16,863 bases of DNA from Nitrospinota bacterium (GCA_035528715.1 DATKYB010000011.1:1-16863), one strand, 5' to 3'. Shown: positions 1-7,149, counted from the first letter of the stretch. A program made the numbers and translations. The notes: a model not told the origin generated them from the sequence alone.

Positions 1-207
1 GCAAGCGATAATACATTAATAAGCGGTGACCAATTCTGGGTCATTGATGGCTCCATCAGTTATCGCTTGCCAAAACGATATGGTCTCATCACGGTTGGTG
101 CCAGAAACCTCTTCGGCGAACCCATCCAGTTTCAGGATACATACTTTAATAATCCCACAATCTATCCTGACCAGATGGTCTTTGCCAAGATCACACTGTC
201 GTTCTAA
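1..207 (+). CDS. TonB-dependent-receptor-like outer-membrane protein, C-terminal end (partial)
   Basis: Frame 1 is open from the first base of the window to TAA at 205-207, giving 68 residues with no start, so the gene enters from the left. The peptide alternates polar and hydrophobic residues in beta-strand style, contains the stretch GARNLFGEP, and ends in AKITLSF. A run like 'vxNLFdxxY' close to the end followed by a last strand ending in Phe is typical of TonB-dependent receptors and other outer-membrane barrels, where the terminal Phe is part of the BAM recognition signal. The ligand cannot be told from this fragment. It could also be another barrel family, for example an outer-membrane porin-like protein; the barrel assignment is firmer than the TonB assignment. 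Confidence 0.72.
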   Translation, partial: ASDNTLISGDQFWVIDGSISYRLPKRYGLITVGARNLFGEPIQFQDTYFNNPTIYPDQMVFAKITLSF

Positions 208-212
208 CGATT

Positions 213-319
213 TTGAATGATTGAATTATTTTTATATAAGAAAGGGGGGGGTTCCATTGGATGGGATACGAGAAAAATAGAATTTTTTAATTGAGTATTG
301 TTTAAGAAAAAATTTTAAT
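213..319 (+). promoter_or_regulatory. Two candidate sigma70-type promoters before the 69-aa ORF
   Basis: TTGAAT (213-218) and TATAAG (235-240) are separated by 16 bp. A second pair, TTGAGT (291-296) and TTTAAT (314-319), has a 17-bp spacer and would give a very short leader before the ATG at 344. The expected start point of the first promoter falls in a run of eight G (244-251). Assignment is by eye against the sigma70 consensus in AT-rich DNA, so either could be chance. Confidence 0.35.
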
Positions 320-343
320 CGTATATTAAGAGGAGAGTAAAAA

Positions 344-553
344 ATGCCAAAAAAATTAAAAGTTGTACTAGAATTTGAGTATAATAAAGATGACATTAGT
401 GATATAAAGTTTATAGACATAACAACGATACCGGCCGGCAAACCATCTAATAAGCATCTGAAGCCCCGTCATCCTTTTGAAGGAGAGCTTACTTTTAGTG
501 ATCCAACTGTCTGCTATTCTCAGGGTGGTGTTTTGAGGTGTATTACATGGTAG
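344..553 (+). CDS. Small hypothetical protein (69 aa)
   Basis: I do not recognise this protein. The start ATG has a good ribosome binding site (AGGAGAG, 331-337) at normal spacing, which argues for a real gene. The N-terminal third is a charged strand-like segment rich in Lys, Glu and Asp (MPKKLKVVLEFEYNKDD). The middle is basic and Pro-rich, with two His around residues 38-43. The C terminus carries two cysteines (CYSQGGVLRC) and ends in ITW. There is no signal peptide or membrane segment, so it should be cytosolic unless processed. It sits alone between the receptor gene and the NRDE gene, with a hairpin after it. The paired Cys could bind metal or form a disulfide; that is a guess. Confidence 0.6.
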   Translation: MPKKLKVVLEFEYNKDDISDIKFIDITTIPAGKPSNKHLKPRHPFEGELTFSDPTVCYSQGGVLRCITW

Positions 554-629
554 AATTCATCCTGAAATATAAATGAAAAATTCTTGTTTAAATTAAAGTC
601 AAAAGGGGGTATATATTTCATTACTCAGG

Positions 630-676
630 CTCTGCGCTTTTGTTGTGCTTATGAAATACAACAAAAGCGCTTTGAG
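630..676 (+). terminator. Hairpin after the 69-aa ORF, possible terminator
   Basis: A perfect 13-bp inverted repeat, GCGCTTTTGTTGT (634-646) and ACAACAAAAGCGC (658-670), encloses an 11-nt loop. A further CTC/GAG pair (630-632 with 674-676) lies outside it. The base is followed by TTTGAGTTG, which is only a weak U tract, so termination is plausible but not certain; the same dyad could be a protein-binding site for the next gene. Confidence 0.45.
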
Positions 677-753
677 TTGTAGTTTGCCTATACAGTCACC
701 TGTAAGTTAATCGACGTATTGATGCTAATTATTTTAGGCTGGAAAGGGAAAGT

Positions 754-1533
754 GTGTGCTTGATTCTCTTTTCCTATAAGACGCATTCCAATTATCGGCT
801 TATCCTTGCAGCCAATCGAGACGAGTTTTATGACCGACCCACTGCACCAGCAGCCTTCTGGGATGATGCACCAGACTTGCTTGGAGGAAGAGATTTACGA
901 CATGGCGGGACCTGGCTTGGTATAACGAAAAGTGGACGAATAGCTCTTGTTTCTGACTTTCGCGATCCAGCCGCAAAGAAAAAAGATGCGCCTTCAAGGG
1001 GACTCTTGGTCAGCAATTTTCTTAAAGGTCAGGAAAAACCGATTGATTATCTTAAAAAGATTACTCACAAAGCATGCCAGTATAATGGCTTTAATCTCAT
1101 TTTAGGTGATAAATCTCAACTCTATTACTACTCAAATAGAAATAAAAAAGCTCAGGAAATATCACCGGGAGTATACGGCTTAAGCAATCATCTCTTAGAT
1201 ACTCCTTGGCCAAAGGTTGAGAAAAGCAAAAAAGCCTTTACATACCTTCTCTCTAAAAAAGAAAAAATCTCTCCAGAATCAATTTTTAAAATTTTGGCAG
1301 ATACCACAAAGCCGGATGATAAAAGCCTTCCCAATACGGGTGTTGGTTTAGAGCGAGAAAGAATACTTTCACCAATTTTTATCTCATCCCCTGATTACGG
1401 AACGCGCTCCTCCACCATCTTGCTTATTGATGAGGAGAATCATGTTACCTTTATTGAAAAGGTTTTTGATTCTAAGTCTAATCAGCCAAAAACAAAAAAA
1501 TATGAATTCGGAATTCATAATAAAAGCTTTTGA
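754..1533 (+). CDS. NRDE / TANGO2-family protein
   Basis: The product is 259 aa, a usual length for the NRDE (DUF833, TANGO2) family. The diagnostic NRDE tetrapeptide is at residues 21-24, in LAANRDEF, and is followed by RPT and the GGRD...GGTWLG block (residues 44-55) seen throughout the family. Translation starts at GTG 754 with GGAAAGGG upstream (741-748). This start places Cys at position 2, which would be exposed by removal of Met, as in N-terminal-nucleophile hydrolases, the fold to which the family is assigned. Its substrate is not established; the eukaryotic homologue TANGO2 is linked to heme, lipid and CoA homeostasis. The protein has no signal peptide and should be cytosolic. The 3' end runs directly into a short disrupted ORF (TGAATG junction). 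Confidence 0.9.
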   Translation: MCLILFSYKTHSNYRLILAANRDEFYDRPTAPAAFWDDAPDLLGGRDLRHGGTWLGITKSGRIALVSDFRDPAAKKKDAPSRGLLVSNFLKGQEKPIDYLKKITHKACQYNGFNLILGDKSQLYYYSNRNKKAQEISPGVYGLSNHLLDTPWPKVEKSKKAFTYLLSKKEKISPESIFKILADTTKPDDKSLPNTGVGLERERILSPIFISSPDYGTRSSTILLIDEENHVTFIEKVFDSKSNQPKTKKYEFGIHNKSF

Positions 1534-1685
1534 ATGCTGTTCCAGCCCTATACATTTGACAAAAAGAATGAAAAGAAATCAAAGCAAAGTGTGGATTTTT
1601 GGGTCTTTCTATATTAAAATTGAAACTCGGTCATAAAGAGAGCCTAACACTCAAAGAAATTGTGCACCAGCGGTTAAGTGAATAA
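1534..1685 (+). pseudogene. Possible small ORF broken by one frameshift
   Basis: An ATG at 1534 follows the NRDE stop with no gap (TGAATG) and reads 27 codons (MLFQPYTFDKK...) to TAA at 1615-1617. Another frame is open from 1572 to a TAA at 1683-1685 that overlaps the channel start codon (TAATG); its end reads KLGHKESLTLKEIVHQRLSE. Adding one base, for example in the T5 run at 1596-1600, joins the two into a peptide of about 49 aa. The tight junctions on both sides look like translational coupling. The channel gene has no good ribosome binding site of its own, which fits. It could equally be chance open frame; I do not recognise the peptide. Confidence 0.3.
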
Positions 1686-2710
1686 TGTCAAATAATATAT
1701 ATATACAAATCCATAAAAAATTCATCATTTCAGGTATCGGATTAGTAGCGATTTTATTGATAGGAACCATAGGCTACTGGTTTATTGGGGGCAGACAATA
1801 TTCACTTCTTGACTGTCTTTATATGACGACGATTACCATTGCAACGATTGGATATAGCGAGGTGATCGATCTATCTAACAATCCTGCTGGAAGAGTTTTC
1901 ACTATATTTATAGCCCTCTCTGGTATAGGTGTCCTCTTTTATATTATTACAAACTTTACAGCTTTCGTGGTAGAGGGAGAATTAAAAGATACATTTTGGA
2001 GGAAAAAGATGGAGAAAATGGCAAAAAACTTTAATGATCACTTTATTGTTTGTGGTATTGGAAATGTCGGTGGGCATATCGTGAATGAGCTCTTTGCTAC
2101 AAAAAGACCCTATGTATTAGTAGATATAGATAAAAACAGCATAGACAAACTTTCAGAAGAACTTCGAAATCAGGCTTTCATAGAAATGGATGCGACTCAT
2201 GACAGCAGCCTTTTGAAAGCTGGGATAAAGAAAGCAAAGGGATTGTTCGCGGTAACCGGCGATGATATTCATAATCTGGTGATATGTCTCACTGCAAAAC
2301 AACTGAATCCTGATGTCAAGATTGTAGCCAGGTGTAATGAGATTGAGAATATTGAAAAGATGAAAAAGGCCGGAGCTGACTCGGTCATCTCGCCCAGTTT
2401 TATAGGGGGCTTAAGAATGGTTTCTGAAATGATAAGACCATCCGTGGTTTCATTTTTAGATTTAATGTTAAGGGACAAAGAGAAAAATTTACGCATCGAG
2501 GAAATTTCTGTTCCTGATTCTTTTGTTGGAAAACCTATCTCAGCGTTGAATCTAAAAAAATACCATTATTTGCTCCTTCTTGCTCTTAAGACAAAGGATG
2601 ATTTGATATACAATCCTTCCCGTGATTACATTCTTCATTCAGGAGATATTTTAATATTCATGAGCACCCCTGAAGAGAGGCAGGAATTAAAAGAAATCTT
2701 TTATTCTTAA
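1685..2710 (+). CDS. Two-TM potassium channel protein with RCK/TrkA domains
   Basis: The 341-aa product starts with a membrane helix (about residues 13-34), then a pore helix (about 40-53), a selectivity-filter-like TIGYSE (54-59) and a second helix (about 71-94). A cytoplasmic RCK_N (TrkA-N) Rossmann domain follows from about 118, with the nucleotide motif GIGNVG (124-129) and an acidic LVDID end of strand 2. A TrkA_C domain occupies about 255-340 (RIEEISVPDSFVGKPISALNL). Such channels tetramerise in the inner membrane and are gated by ligands (nucleotide, Ca2+ or others) at the RCK ring. The canonical filter is TVGYGD; here Ser replaces the second Gly and Glu the Asp, so ion selectivity is open. 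The ATG at 1685 is the first possible start after an in-frame TGA. It has only a poor ribosome binding site and overlaps an upstream stop codon. Confidence 0.88.
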   Translation: MSNNIYIQIHKKFIISGIGLVAILLIGTIGYWFIGGRQYSLLDCLYMTTITIATIGYSEVIDLSNNPAGRVFTIFIALSGIGVLFYIITNFTAFVVEGELKDTFWRKKMEKMAKNFNDHFIVCGIGNVGGHIVNELFATKRPYVLVDIDKNSIDKLSEELRNQAFIEMDATHDSSLLKAGIKKAKGLFAVTGDDIHNLVICLTAKQLNPDVKIVARCNEIENIEKMKKAGADSVISPSFIGGLRMVSEMIRPSVVSFLDLMLRDKEKNLRIEEISVPDSFVGKPISALNLKKYHYLLLLALKTKDDLIYNPSRDYILHSGDILIFMSTPEERQELKEIFYS

Positions 2711-2816
2711 ATATAATTCTCTTTCAAATGCCTCTTAGCTATCTTTGGAATGGAGTGTCCAGCAAACCAGACAATTTTAGCATCTTAAAGAACTCTTATC
2801 TTTAACCACTTCAAGG

Positions 2817-2834
2817 GAACCGAAAAGAACCGAA
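2817..2834 (+). repeat. Direct repeat GAACCGAA x2 with 10-bp period
   Basis: GAACCGAA occurs at 2817-2824 and 2827-2834, a repeat in phase with one helical turn, ending 10 bp before the TTGACT -35 element at 2845. That position suits an activator site. No regulator is identified. Confidence 0.4.
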
Positions 2835-2844
2835 CAATATAATC

Positions 2845-2872
2845 TTGACTTTAACTCTCTGTCAGATATAAG
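2845..2872 (+). promoter_or_regulatory. Candidate promoter of the cytochrome gene
   Basis: TTGACT (2845-2850) and TATAAG (2867-2872) are separated by 16 bp, leaving a leader of about 60 nt before the ATG at 2939. The match is 5/6 for each hexamer. The rest of the 228-bp gap after the channel gene shows no ORF with a ribosome binding site. Confidence 0.5.
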
Positions 2873-2938
2873 ATAATTTTAGTTCTCGAAGGCTTCTTAT
2901 TACAGTTAGTTCTATAAATAAAGAAAAACTAAAAGCAT

Positions 2939-3283
2939 ATGATAAAACAAAAAGGCATTTTTTTTGTAATATTTTTCTTTATGCTTTTATTGACCAGCTG
3001 CGCAAAGACCGATTATCAAAAAGCAATGGAGGGAAAGTTTTCTCCCGAAGAAAATCAACAGATCATAATTAGTCAATGTCGTGATTGTCACGCCCATAGG
3101 GATTTTGATTCAAAAGCCCACTCAGAGAAAATAACTCAATTGTATAAAGATCCGAAATTTAAGGGTACAAAGGACTGTAGGGTTTGTCATTATACTAAAA
3201 GAGAGAGATTCAGCAGAATAGTACAACCATCTCGATTTTTTTACCATCCCAAGACAATACGACCCGCGACCAAGACAAAATAG
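2939..3283 (+). CDS. Small diheme c-type cytochrome lipoprotein
   Basis: The 114-aa product has a basic start and hydrophobic core ending in a lipobox, LLTSC with Cys21, so it should be exported and lipid-anchored. Two CXXCH heme c attachment motifs are present: CRDCH (47-51) and CRVCH (80-84). The mature part is only about 94 residues, rich in His and Lys, with several extra His (for example H53 and H61) that could be distal ligands. It resembles short multiheme electron carriers rather than the single-heme class I fold. It would act at the periplasmic face of a membrane in electron transfer; its partner is unknown because neither neighbour is a redox enzyme. The gene is monocistronic, with its own promoter, and converges on the ABC-transporter operon 16 bp downstream. 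The ribosome binding site is weak. Confidence 0.85.
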   Translation: MIKQKGIFFVIFFFMLLLTSCAKTDYQKAMEGKFSPEENQQIIISQCRDCHAHRDFDSKAHSEKITQLYKDPKFKGTKDCRVCHYTKRERFSRIVQPSRFFYHPKTIRPATKTK

Positions 3284-3299
3284 CCCCTTTATACAAATA

Positions 3300-4139
3300 T
3301 TATTTTTTTAGATGAATCCTCTGGTAGTAACGCGGATCAAGGATGTCTCTTATCCCATCCCCTAAAAAATTAAACCCTAAAACAACTATCATGATTGCCA
3401 ATCCAGGGTATATGGTCAGATAGGGGGCAACAAGGATAAATTCCATTCCCTCGTTCAGCATAGAACCCCAGCTGGGAATGGGCGGCTGTGTTCCCAGTCC
3501 TAAGAAACTCAAACCAGCTTCTGCTACGATTGCTCCTGCCATTCCAAAGGTCGCCTGGACAATAACAGGTGAGAATATGTTTGGTAACAGGTGTTTCATA
3601 ATGATTCTGAATGGATTAGCTCCCATGGCCTTCGCTGCTAAAACAAATTCAAATTCCCTCACGGACAACATCTGGCCTCTTACTAAACGAGCATATCCCA
3701 CCCAGCCTAAGAGACAAAGAGCAATAATGACATTGTTGAGACTTGGGCCAAGGACTGCCATGAGGGCAATGGCCATAAGAATGCCAGGAAAAGCCATAAA
3801 AATATCAATAATCCTCATAATAATATCATCCACAATACCACCAAAAAAACCTGCTATCGAACCAATCATTAATCCAATGATCAAGGATATTCCAACAGTA
3901 AAGATTCCTACCTTAAGAGAAACCCTTGAACCATAGATTATCCTGCTTAAGATATCTCTCCCTAATTTATCCTGTCCTAGAATATGACCTTTTGAAGGTC
4001 CAGTAAGCCCTTCATCTAAATTTTGTTCTGTAGGGCTATAAGGCGAAATAAGGGAGGCAAGAACAGCAGTAAGGCAAAGCAATAGAATGATCACAATCCC
4101 CAAGAATGATAAGCAATTAAACCTCTTCATCTTTATCAC
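3300..4139 (-). CDS. ABC transporter permease, DppC/OppC type
   Basis: The 279-aa inner-membrane protein has an N-terminal membrane helix (about 11-31), then the DppC-family signature LGQDKLGRDILSR (54-66), then about five more helices. The BPD-transporter EAA loop is visible at about 168-187 (AAKAMGANPFRIIMKHLLPN); it docks the ATPase. The motif EAGLSFLGLG near residues 206-215 is also typical. With the DppB-like partner it forms the pore of a peptide, nickel or oligosaccharide importer. The GTG at 4139 has AGGAAG five bases upstream; an ATG at 4130 with AGGTGA is an equally good alternative (three residues shorter). It is the last gene of the visible operon and no ATPase gene follows before the convergent cytochrome gene. 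Confidence 0.92.
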   Translation of the reverse strand: MIKMKRFNCLSFLGIVIILLLCLTAVLASLISPYSPTEQNLDEGLTGPSKGHILGQDKLGRDILSRIIYGSRVSLKVGIFTVGISLIIGLMIGSIAGFFGGIVDDIIMRIIDIFMAFPGILMAIALMAVLGPSLNNVIIALCLLGWVGYARLVRGQMLSVREFEFVLAAKAMGANPFRIIMKHLLPNIFSPVIVQATFGMAGAIVAEAGLSFLGLGTQPPIPSWGSMLNEGMEFILVAPYLTIYPGLAIMIVVLGFNFLGDGIRDILDPRYYQRIHLKK

Positions 4140-4148
4140 CTATTCTTC

Positions 4149-5069
4149 CTATTCGTATCTGATTCTCGGATCAATATAGGCATAAAAAAGGTCTGTTAAG
4201 AAATTTATCAATACATAGCTCAAAGAAATAATCAAGACACATCCCTGCACTAAAGGATAATCTCTTGTATTAATGGCCTGAATGGTTAATCTCCCAATTC
4301 CTGGCCAAGAAAAGATGGTCTCTGTAATAATTGATCCAGCTAATAAGCTTCCAAATTGAAGACCTAAGATGGTAATGACAGGGATCATGGCATTGCTTAA
4401 TGCATGCTTTACGATAATCATAAATTCTCTCAAGCCTTTTGCCCTGGCAAAGGTAATATAATCTTCTTTTGTTACCTCCAATAAACTGGATCGAACCATT
4501 CTCGTAAGAATTGCTGCCAGAGCTGTTCCCAATGTTATAGCTGGCAAAATCAGATATTCTATACCCCCCCTTCCTGATACAGGAAGCCACCCTAATTTTA
4601 TAGAAAATAAAATAATCAGAAGAGGGCCGAGCCAAAAATTAGGCATGGATATACCCAGAAGAGCAAAGAACATAGACCCATTATCAAAAACAGAATACTG
4701 CCTCAATGCAGCAATAATCCCGAGAGGTAGGGAAATCATAAGGGCAACAATCATCGCACCGATAGTTAATTCCACTGTGGCGGGAATCCTTTTTAGTATG
4801 GTCTCTAATACAGGCTGGTTGGTATGCAAAGACCTCCCTAAATCCCCTTTAGCAGCCCTTAACATAGAGGAAAAATATTGATAGGCTATCGGTTTATCCA
4901 GTCCCAATTCCTTTCTGAGAAACTCTCTATCTGAAGGCCTGGCAGTCTCTCCTAGCATGAGGTCAATAGGGTCTCCTGGGATGAAATGTATAATCAGGAA
5001 GACAATCGTATATACCCCTAAAATTACAGGTATCATTAAAAGAAGGCGTCTTACAATATATTTTCTCAA
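4149..5069 (-). CDS. ABC transporter permease, DppB/OppB type
   Basis: The 306-aa product opens with RKYIVRRLLLMIPVILGV, the usual DppB start, followed by PGDP (31-34), LGLDKP, GDLGRSL (75-81) and the EAA loop at about 202-226 (EDYITFARAKG...). It has six predicted membrane helices. It pairs with the downstream DppC-like protein to form the translocation channel. The start is TTG at 5069; the nearby ATG upstream reads into a stop after three codons, so the TTG is the best start, with a purine-rich GAGAGAAA as weak ribosome binding site. It follows the binding-protein stop by 21 bp and is 9 bp from the next gene, so the three genes should be one transcript. The substrate cannot be read from the permease. 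Confidence 0.92.
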   Translation of the reverse strand: MRKYIVRRLLLMIPVILGVYTIVFLIIHFIPGDPIDLMLGETARPSDREFLRKELGLDKPIAYQYFSSMLRAAKGDLGRSLHTNQPVLETILKRIPATVELTIGAMIVALMISLPLGIIAALRQYSVFDNGSMFFALLGISMPNFWLGPLLIILFSIKLGWLPVSGRGGIEYLILPAITLGTALAAILTRMVRSSLLEVTKEDYITFARAKGLREFMIIVKHALSNAMIPVITILGLQFGSLLAGSIITETIFSWPGIGRLTIQAINTRDYPLVQGCVLIISLSYVLINFLTDLFYAYIDPRIRYE

Positions 5070-5090
5070 TCTAACATTTCTCTCGTTTTG

Positions 5091-6638
5091 TTATTTAATA
5101 TAAACGTCCTTCAGTGAATAAAACTGTTCTCCAGGATAGAGTTTAAATCCCTTTATCTCTTTTCTCATAACAGCAACATTTTTGAGATACCAGAGACTGA
5201 TATAGGGTAAATCCTCTGCAATGATTTTTTGTATCTCACTATAAATTTTTTTTCTTTTTATTGAGTCTAAAGTATATCTTCCCTGCTCGATTAGCCTGTC
5301 AAGGCTTTTGTTAGAATATCGACCTCTATTTGCCCCTTTTGGAGGAATACTGCTTGAATAGAATATATAGTAATAAATATCAGGATCTGTTATTCCGACC
5401 CAGGTGAGGGTATACATTTGAAAGTTGCCAGAACGAATATCTGAAAAAAAGGTCCCCCACTCATAATTCCTCATCACCATTTCAATTCCGATCCCCTTTA
5501 ACTGTTCTTGAATAATTTCAGCAATTCTCTTTCTTATCTGATTTTGGGAGGTTTTATACATTATTTTAAAACGCGGCTTTGGTCCATCTCCATCTGGATC
5601 GCGGTAGCCTGCTTCATCCAATAATCTCTTTGCCTTTTCTGGATTATAAGGAAACTCCTTAACACGGGGTTCATAAGCCCAGTGAGACGGGGACAAAAGT
5701 CCCGTAGCAGGAATTGCAAGCCCTTTTAATATATTATCTATGATATCCTGCCTATTGATAGCATGGGCTATGGCCTGCCTAACCCTTTTGTTCTTTAATA
5801 TTCGGTCTTCAAGATTGAATCCAATATAAGAATAATTTATTCCTATCTCCTTTATCACCTTTAATTTTGGATTCATCCCCAGTCTCGGCAACATATCAGG
5901 AGAAACAGAATTTTGGATGAAGTGAATACTCCCCTTTTCCAATTCAAGGAGCCTCACTGTTTGGTCTGGAATAACCTTATATATTATCCTGTCCAATCGA
6001 GGCTTTCCTTGAAAATGTTCCTTATTTGACACAAACTCCAGCCTTTCATCATACACCCATTCCTTTAATTTAAACGGTCCTGTTCCTACAGGTCTGAGAC
6101 TTAGATTTTTCTTTTTATCCATACCAATATGTTTAGGAACAATCGCCTGAATCATATTACTTAGAAATGGGGCATAGGGTTCATTGAGTGTAAAGGAGAC
6201 CGTATATTTATCGATAATTTGAATTTCTTTAAGGGGTGCTGTACTTGACCTCTTAGGGGATTTTAAGGAGGGGTCTCTTATCGAATCAAAGGTATACTTC
6301 ACATCCTCAGCTGTCAATTCAGTTCCGTCATGAAACTTAACCCCCTTTTTTAAATGAAAGATATATGTTAAATCATCTGGATTTTCCCAATGAGTAGCAA
6401 GGTCAGGAATGATATTAGAGTGCTTATCTTTTTTGACAAGCTTGTTATATACAATATCAATGACATGTAATGAAGCGATGTCAATAGCAAGCCGCGGATC
6501 AAGATTGGTAGGATTGCTCTCTACCCCTATAATCAGGACCGATCCCTTTTTCCCTTCTTTAGAGGAACAAGAGAATAATAAAGCGCAGGATAAGAAAATT
6601 AAAAAAATCAGTCTTATCTTTCTCTTTTTTTGATGCAT
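5091..6638 (-). CDS. Extracellular solute-binding lipoprotein, family 5 (DppA/OppA/NikA-like)
   Basis: The 515-aa product has a basic N terminus, a hydrophobic core and a lipobox ending at Cys24 (LLFSC), so it is a periplasmic lipoprotein. The SBP family 5 signatures are clear: ESNPTNLDPRLA near residue 40, then HLKKGVKFHDGTELTAEDVKYT (about 96-116), RPVGTGPFKL (about 183) and the KRVRQAIAHAINRQDI block. Family members bind peptides, nickel complexes, opines, bile acids or sugars; the ligand is not predictable here. ATG 6638 has a good ribosome binding site (AGGAAGAG). It heads the operon with the two permeases. The ATPase genes (DppD/DppF types) are absent from the window and must be encoded elsewhere or shared with another system. 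Confidence 0.93.
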   Translation of the reverse strand: MHQKKRKIRLIFLIFLSCALLFSCSSKEGKKGSVLIIGVESNPTNLDPRLAIDIASLHVIDIVYNKLVKKDKHSNIIPDLATHWENPDDLTYIFHLKKGVKFHDGTELTAEDVKYTFDSIRDPSLKSPKRSSTAPLKEIQIIDKYTVSFTLNEPYAPFLSNMIQAIVPKHIGMDKKKNLSLRPVGTGPFKLKEWVYDERLEFVSNKEHFQGKPRLDRIIYKVIPDQTVRLLELEKGSIHFIQNSVSPDMLPRLGMNPKLKVIKEIGINYSYIGFNLEDRILKNKRVRQAIAHAINRQDIIDNILKGLAIPATGLLSPSHWAYEPRVKEFPYNPEKAKRLLDEAGYRDPDGDGPKPRFKIMYKTSQNQIRKRIAEIIQEQLKGIGIEMVMRNYEWGTFFSDIRSGNFQMYTLTWVGITDPDIYYYIFYSSSIPPKGANRGRYSNKSLDRLIEQGRYTLDSIKRKKIYSEIQKIIAEDLPYISLWYLKNVAVMRKEIKGFKLYPGEQFYSLKDVYIK

Positions 6639-6666
6639 AACTCTTCCTGATATTAATAAAATTAGG

Positions 6667-6693
6667 GTAATATATTTTATAAAGATGTGTCAA
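6667..6693 (-). promoter_or_regulatory. Possible promoter of the binding-protein operon
   Basis: Reading the minus strand, TTGACA at 6693-6688 is a perfect -35, but the best -10 nearby is TATTAC (6672-6667) at a short 15-bp spacing. It lies about 30-55 bp before the ATG at 6638. The -35 is convincing, the -10 is not. Confidence 0.35.
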
Positions 6694-6735
6694 TAGATTA
6701 TGTTTGGAGTGGAACAAAGAGTTTGGCTAAGATAT

Positions 6736-7068
6736 TTTTTGCAATGGAAAGTTCCCCTTACGAGTTTTCAGGTTAAAGGTGAAGCGAGCAAGGAAAAAAG
6801 AAGCAGCTGTCTGAAGCCGAAGGCTGAGTTTGCTGCTTCGCCGAAGCGAGCGAACCTGAGACCGCTTGGAAAACTCGTCGGGGTGCCCTTTTTTGGTTCG
6901 TTTTTTGGGCAAGCAAAAAATGAACAAAGCTGGTTAAAGAAGTCTATTGCTGTTAAACTACGGAAGGAGCAGAAAAATCTCTCTTTTCAAATAGCTTAAG
7001 CGGAGTTCTTCTTTGATTCCCTTTGCTTTCTAAAGACAAGAAAGGGAAACGTGTTTTTGCAATGGAAA
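6736..7068. repeat. Structured repeat-like element flanked by a 15-bp direct repeat
   Basis: The 511 bp between the binding-protein gene and the HAD gene contain no convincing gene. TTTTTGCAATGGAAA occurs at 6736-6750 and again at 7054-7068. Between them lie nested inverted repeats: CGAGTTTTC/GAAAACTCG (6761-6769 with 6869-6877), TCAGGTT/AACCTGA (6768-6774 with 6853-6859), GAAGCAGC/GCTGCTTC (6800-6807 with 6832-6839), and an inner AGCC-GAA-GGCT hairpin (6815-6825). A direct repeat GAAGCGAGC (6781-6789 and 6843-6851) and a second dyad TTCCCTTT/AAAGGGAA (7017-7024 with 7041-7048) are also present. The block 6761-6890 is GC-richer than its surroundings. This is the look of a dispersed palindromic repeat or small non-autonomous element, or of a structured RNA. 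No transposase is nearby. Confidence 0.55.
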
Positions 7069-7072
7069 TTTC

Positions 7073-7100
7073 TTGACAGCTTCTTAACAGATTGTTTAAA
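7073..7100 (+). promoter_or_regulatory. Candidate promoter of the HAD-aminotransferase pair
   Basis: A perfect -35 TTGACA (7073-7078) is followed after 16 bp by TTTAAA (7095-7100). It starts 4 bp after the second copy of the 15-bp repeat. It leaves about 45 nt of leader before ATG 7150 and argues against any coding start further upstream. Confidence 0.45.
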
Positions 7101-7149
7101 GTCAATTTTTACCAGAAATACTTTTAATAAAGAAATGATGGGAGTCTCT

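Noticed and set aside
3478-3936. 152-aa + strand ORF antisense to the DppC-like gene
   Set aside because: The minus-strand permease has full family motifs; the antisense frame is a codon-bias shadow without a family signature.
4270-4635. 121-aa minus ORF inside the DppB-like gene
   Set aside because: Out-of-frame shadow of the permease with no start signal or recognisable motif.
6700-6999. 99-aa + strand ORF and 66-aa minus ORF over the intergenic block
   Set aside because: Both lie on the nested inverted repeats, have no fitting ribosome binding site, and read low-complexity Lys/Ser/Phe-rich sequence; they look like by-products of the repeat.
7051-7149. 33-residue N-terminal extension of the HAD protein
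   Set aside because: It covers the second copy of the 15-bp repeat and the TTGACA promoter; ATG 7150 has a ribosome binding site and gives the expected short lead before motif I.
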